Assembly (NCBI GenBank): GCA_004194705.1
Contig: SADC01001329.1
Span: forward strand, 310,001-374,000
DNA length: 64,000 nt
Reading direction: 5' to 3'
Source of the DNA: Ditylenchus dipsaci
Taxonomy: Eukaryota > Nematoda > Chromadorea > Rhabditida > Anguinidae
Position 1 is the stretch's first letter. Every line of letters starts with the position of its first letter. Under the pieces are notes generated by a model. That model was not told the origin of the DNA. It did not search any database and saw only the letters and a list, made by a program, of their open reading frames with translations. This document shows, one piece after another, positions 63,921 through 64,000 of the stretch. A program made the position numbers and the translations under genes.

Positions 63921-64000
63921 ATTCTTGGTACCTATGTTAACCTAATCCAAGGATTCTGAATAGGATTTTTTGGTCTTTTCAAGCTAGCTAACAATGATTA

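Overview
The window reads as nuclear DNA of an invertebrate animal. It is AT-rich, its genes are split into many short exons with GT-AG introns, and it is saturated with terminal-inverted-repeat (TIR) DNA transposons. The recognisable genes are metazoan: a 126-residue profilin, a single-pass receptor guanylate cyclase and an Mps1/TTK-type kinase. TTK is reported missing from Caenorhabditis, and the profilin looks most like the insect-type protein, so a Caenorhabditis-like nematode is unlikely. I cannot name the species.

Layout. (1) 1017-4001, minus strand: a multi-exon gene I cannot identify, about nine exons, running off towards position 1. (2) 4.2-21 kb: a transposon field with one orphan exon (13826-13955). 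It holds a Merlin element, a dead hAT transposase gene split by a Tc1/mariner element that itself carries a hAT, a MULE-like element with transposase fragments, and an internally deleted Tigger. (3) 21126-23288, plus: complete profilin gene, seven exons. (4) 23.4-35 kb: nested elements with exact target-site duplications (TSDs), including a 1.28-kb hAT that carries two exon-like pieces of an unknown gene. (5) 35016-53205, plus: receptor guanylate cyclase, over 35 exons, with the first exon(s) not found. Its order is ligand-binding ectodomain, weak membrane segment, kinase homology domain, coiled coil, cyclase domain. (6) 53.3-58.8 kb: more TIR elements and tandem arrays. (7) 59022-63715, minus: 3' part of a TTK-like kinase gene, with the N-lobe start beyond the right edge.

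Most of the sequence is short TIR elements. Main groups: poly-C/G-ended elements with a shared ~115-bp central palindrome that shows a U1-type 5' splice site on both strands; elements with constant ACCGTATTT..CTCTAATA ends but arm-matched variable inner words; TTAA-flanked elements, two with tRNA-like internal promoters; Tigger-like short elements with CAGTCGAAC ends; hAT elements with 8-bp TSDs; and large foldbacks.

Splicing by hand left single-base frame breaks in both the cyclase and the TTK gene. Four sit in short homopolymers and are cured by one extra base, which suggests systematic homopolymer deletions in the assembly more than gene death. The cyclase domain also lacks the usual catalytic Asn and Arg.
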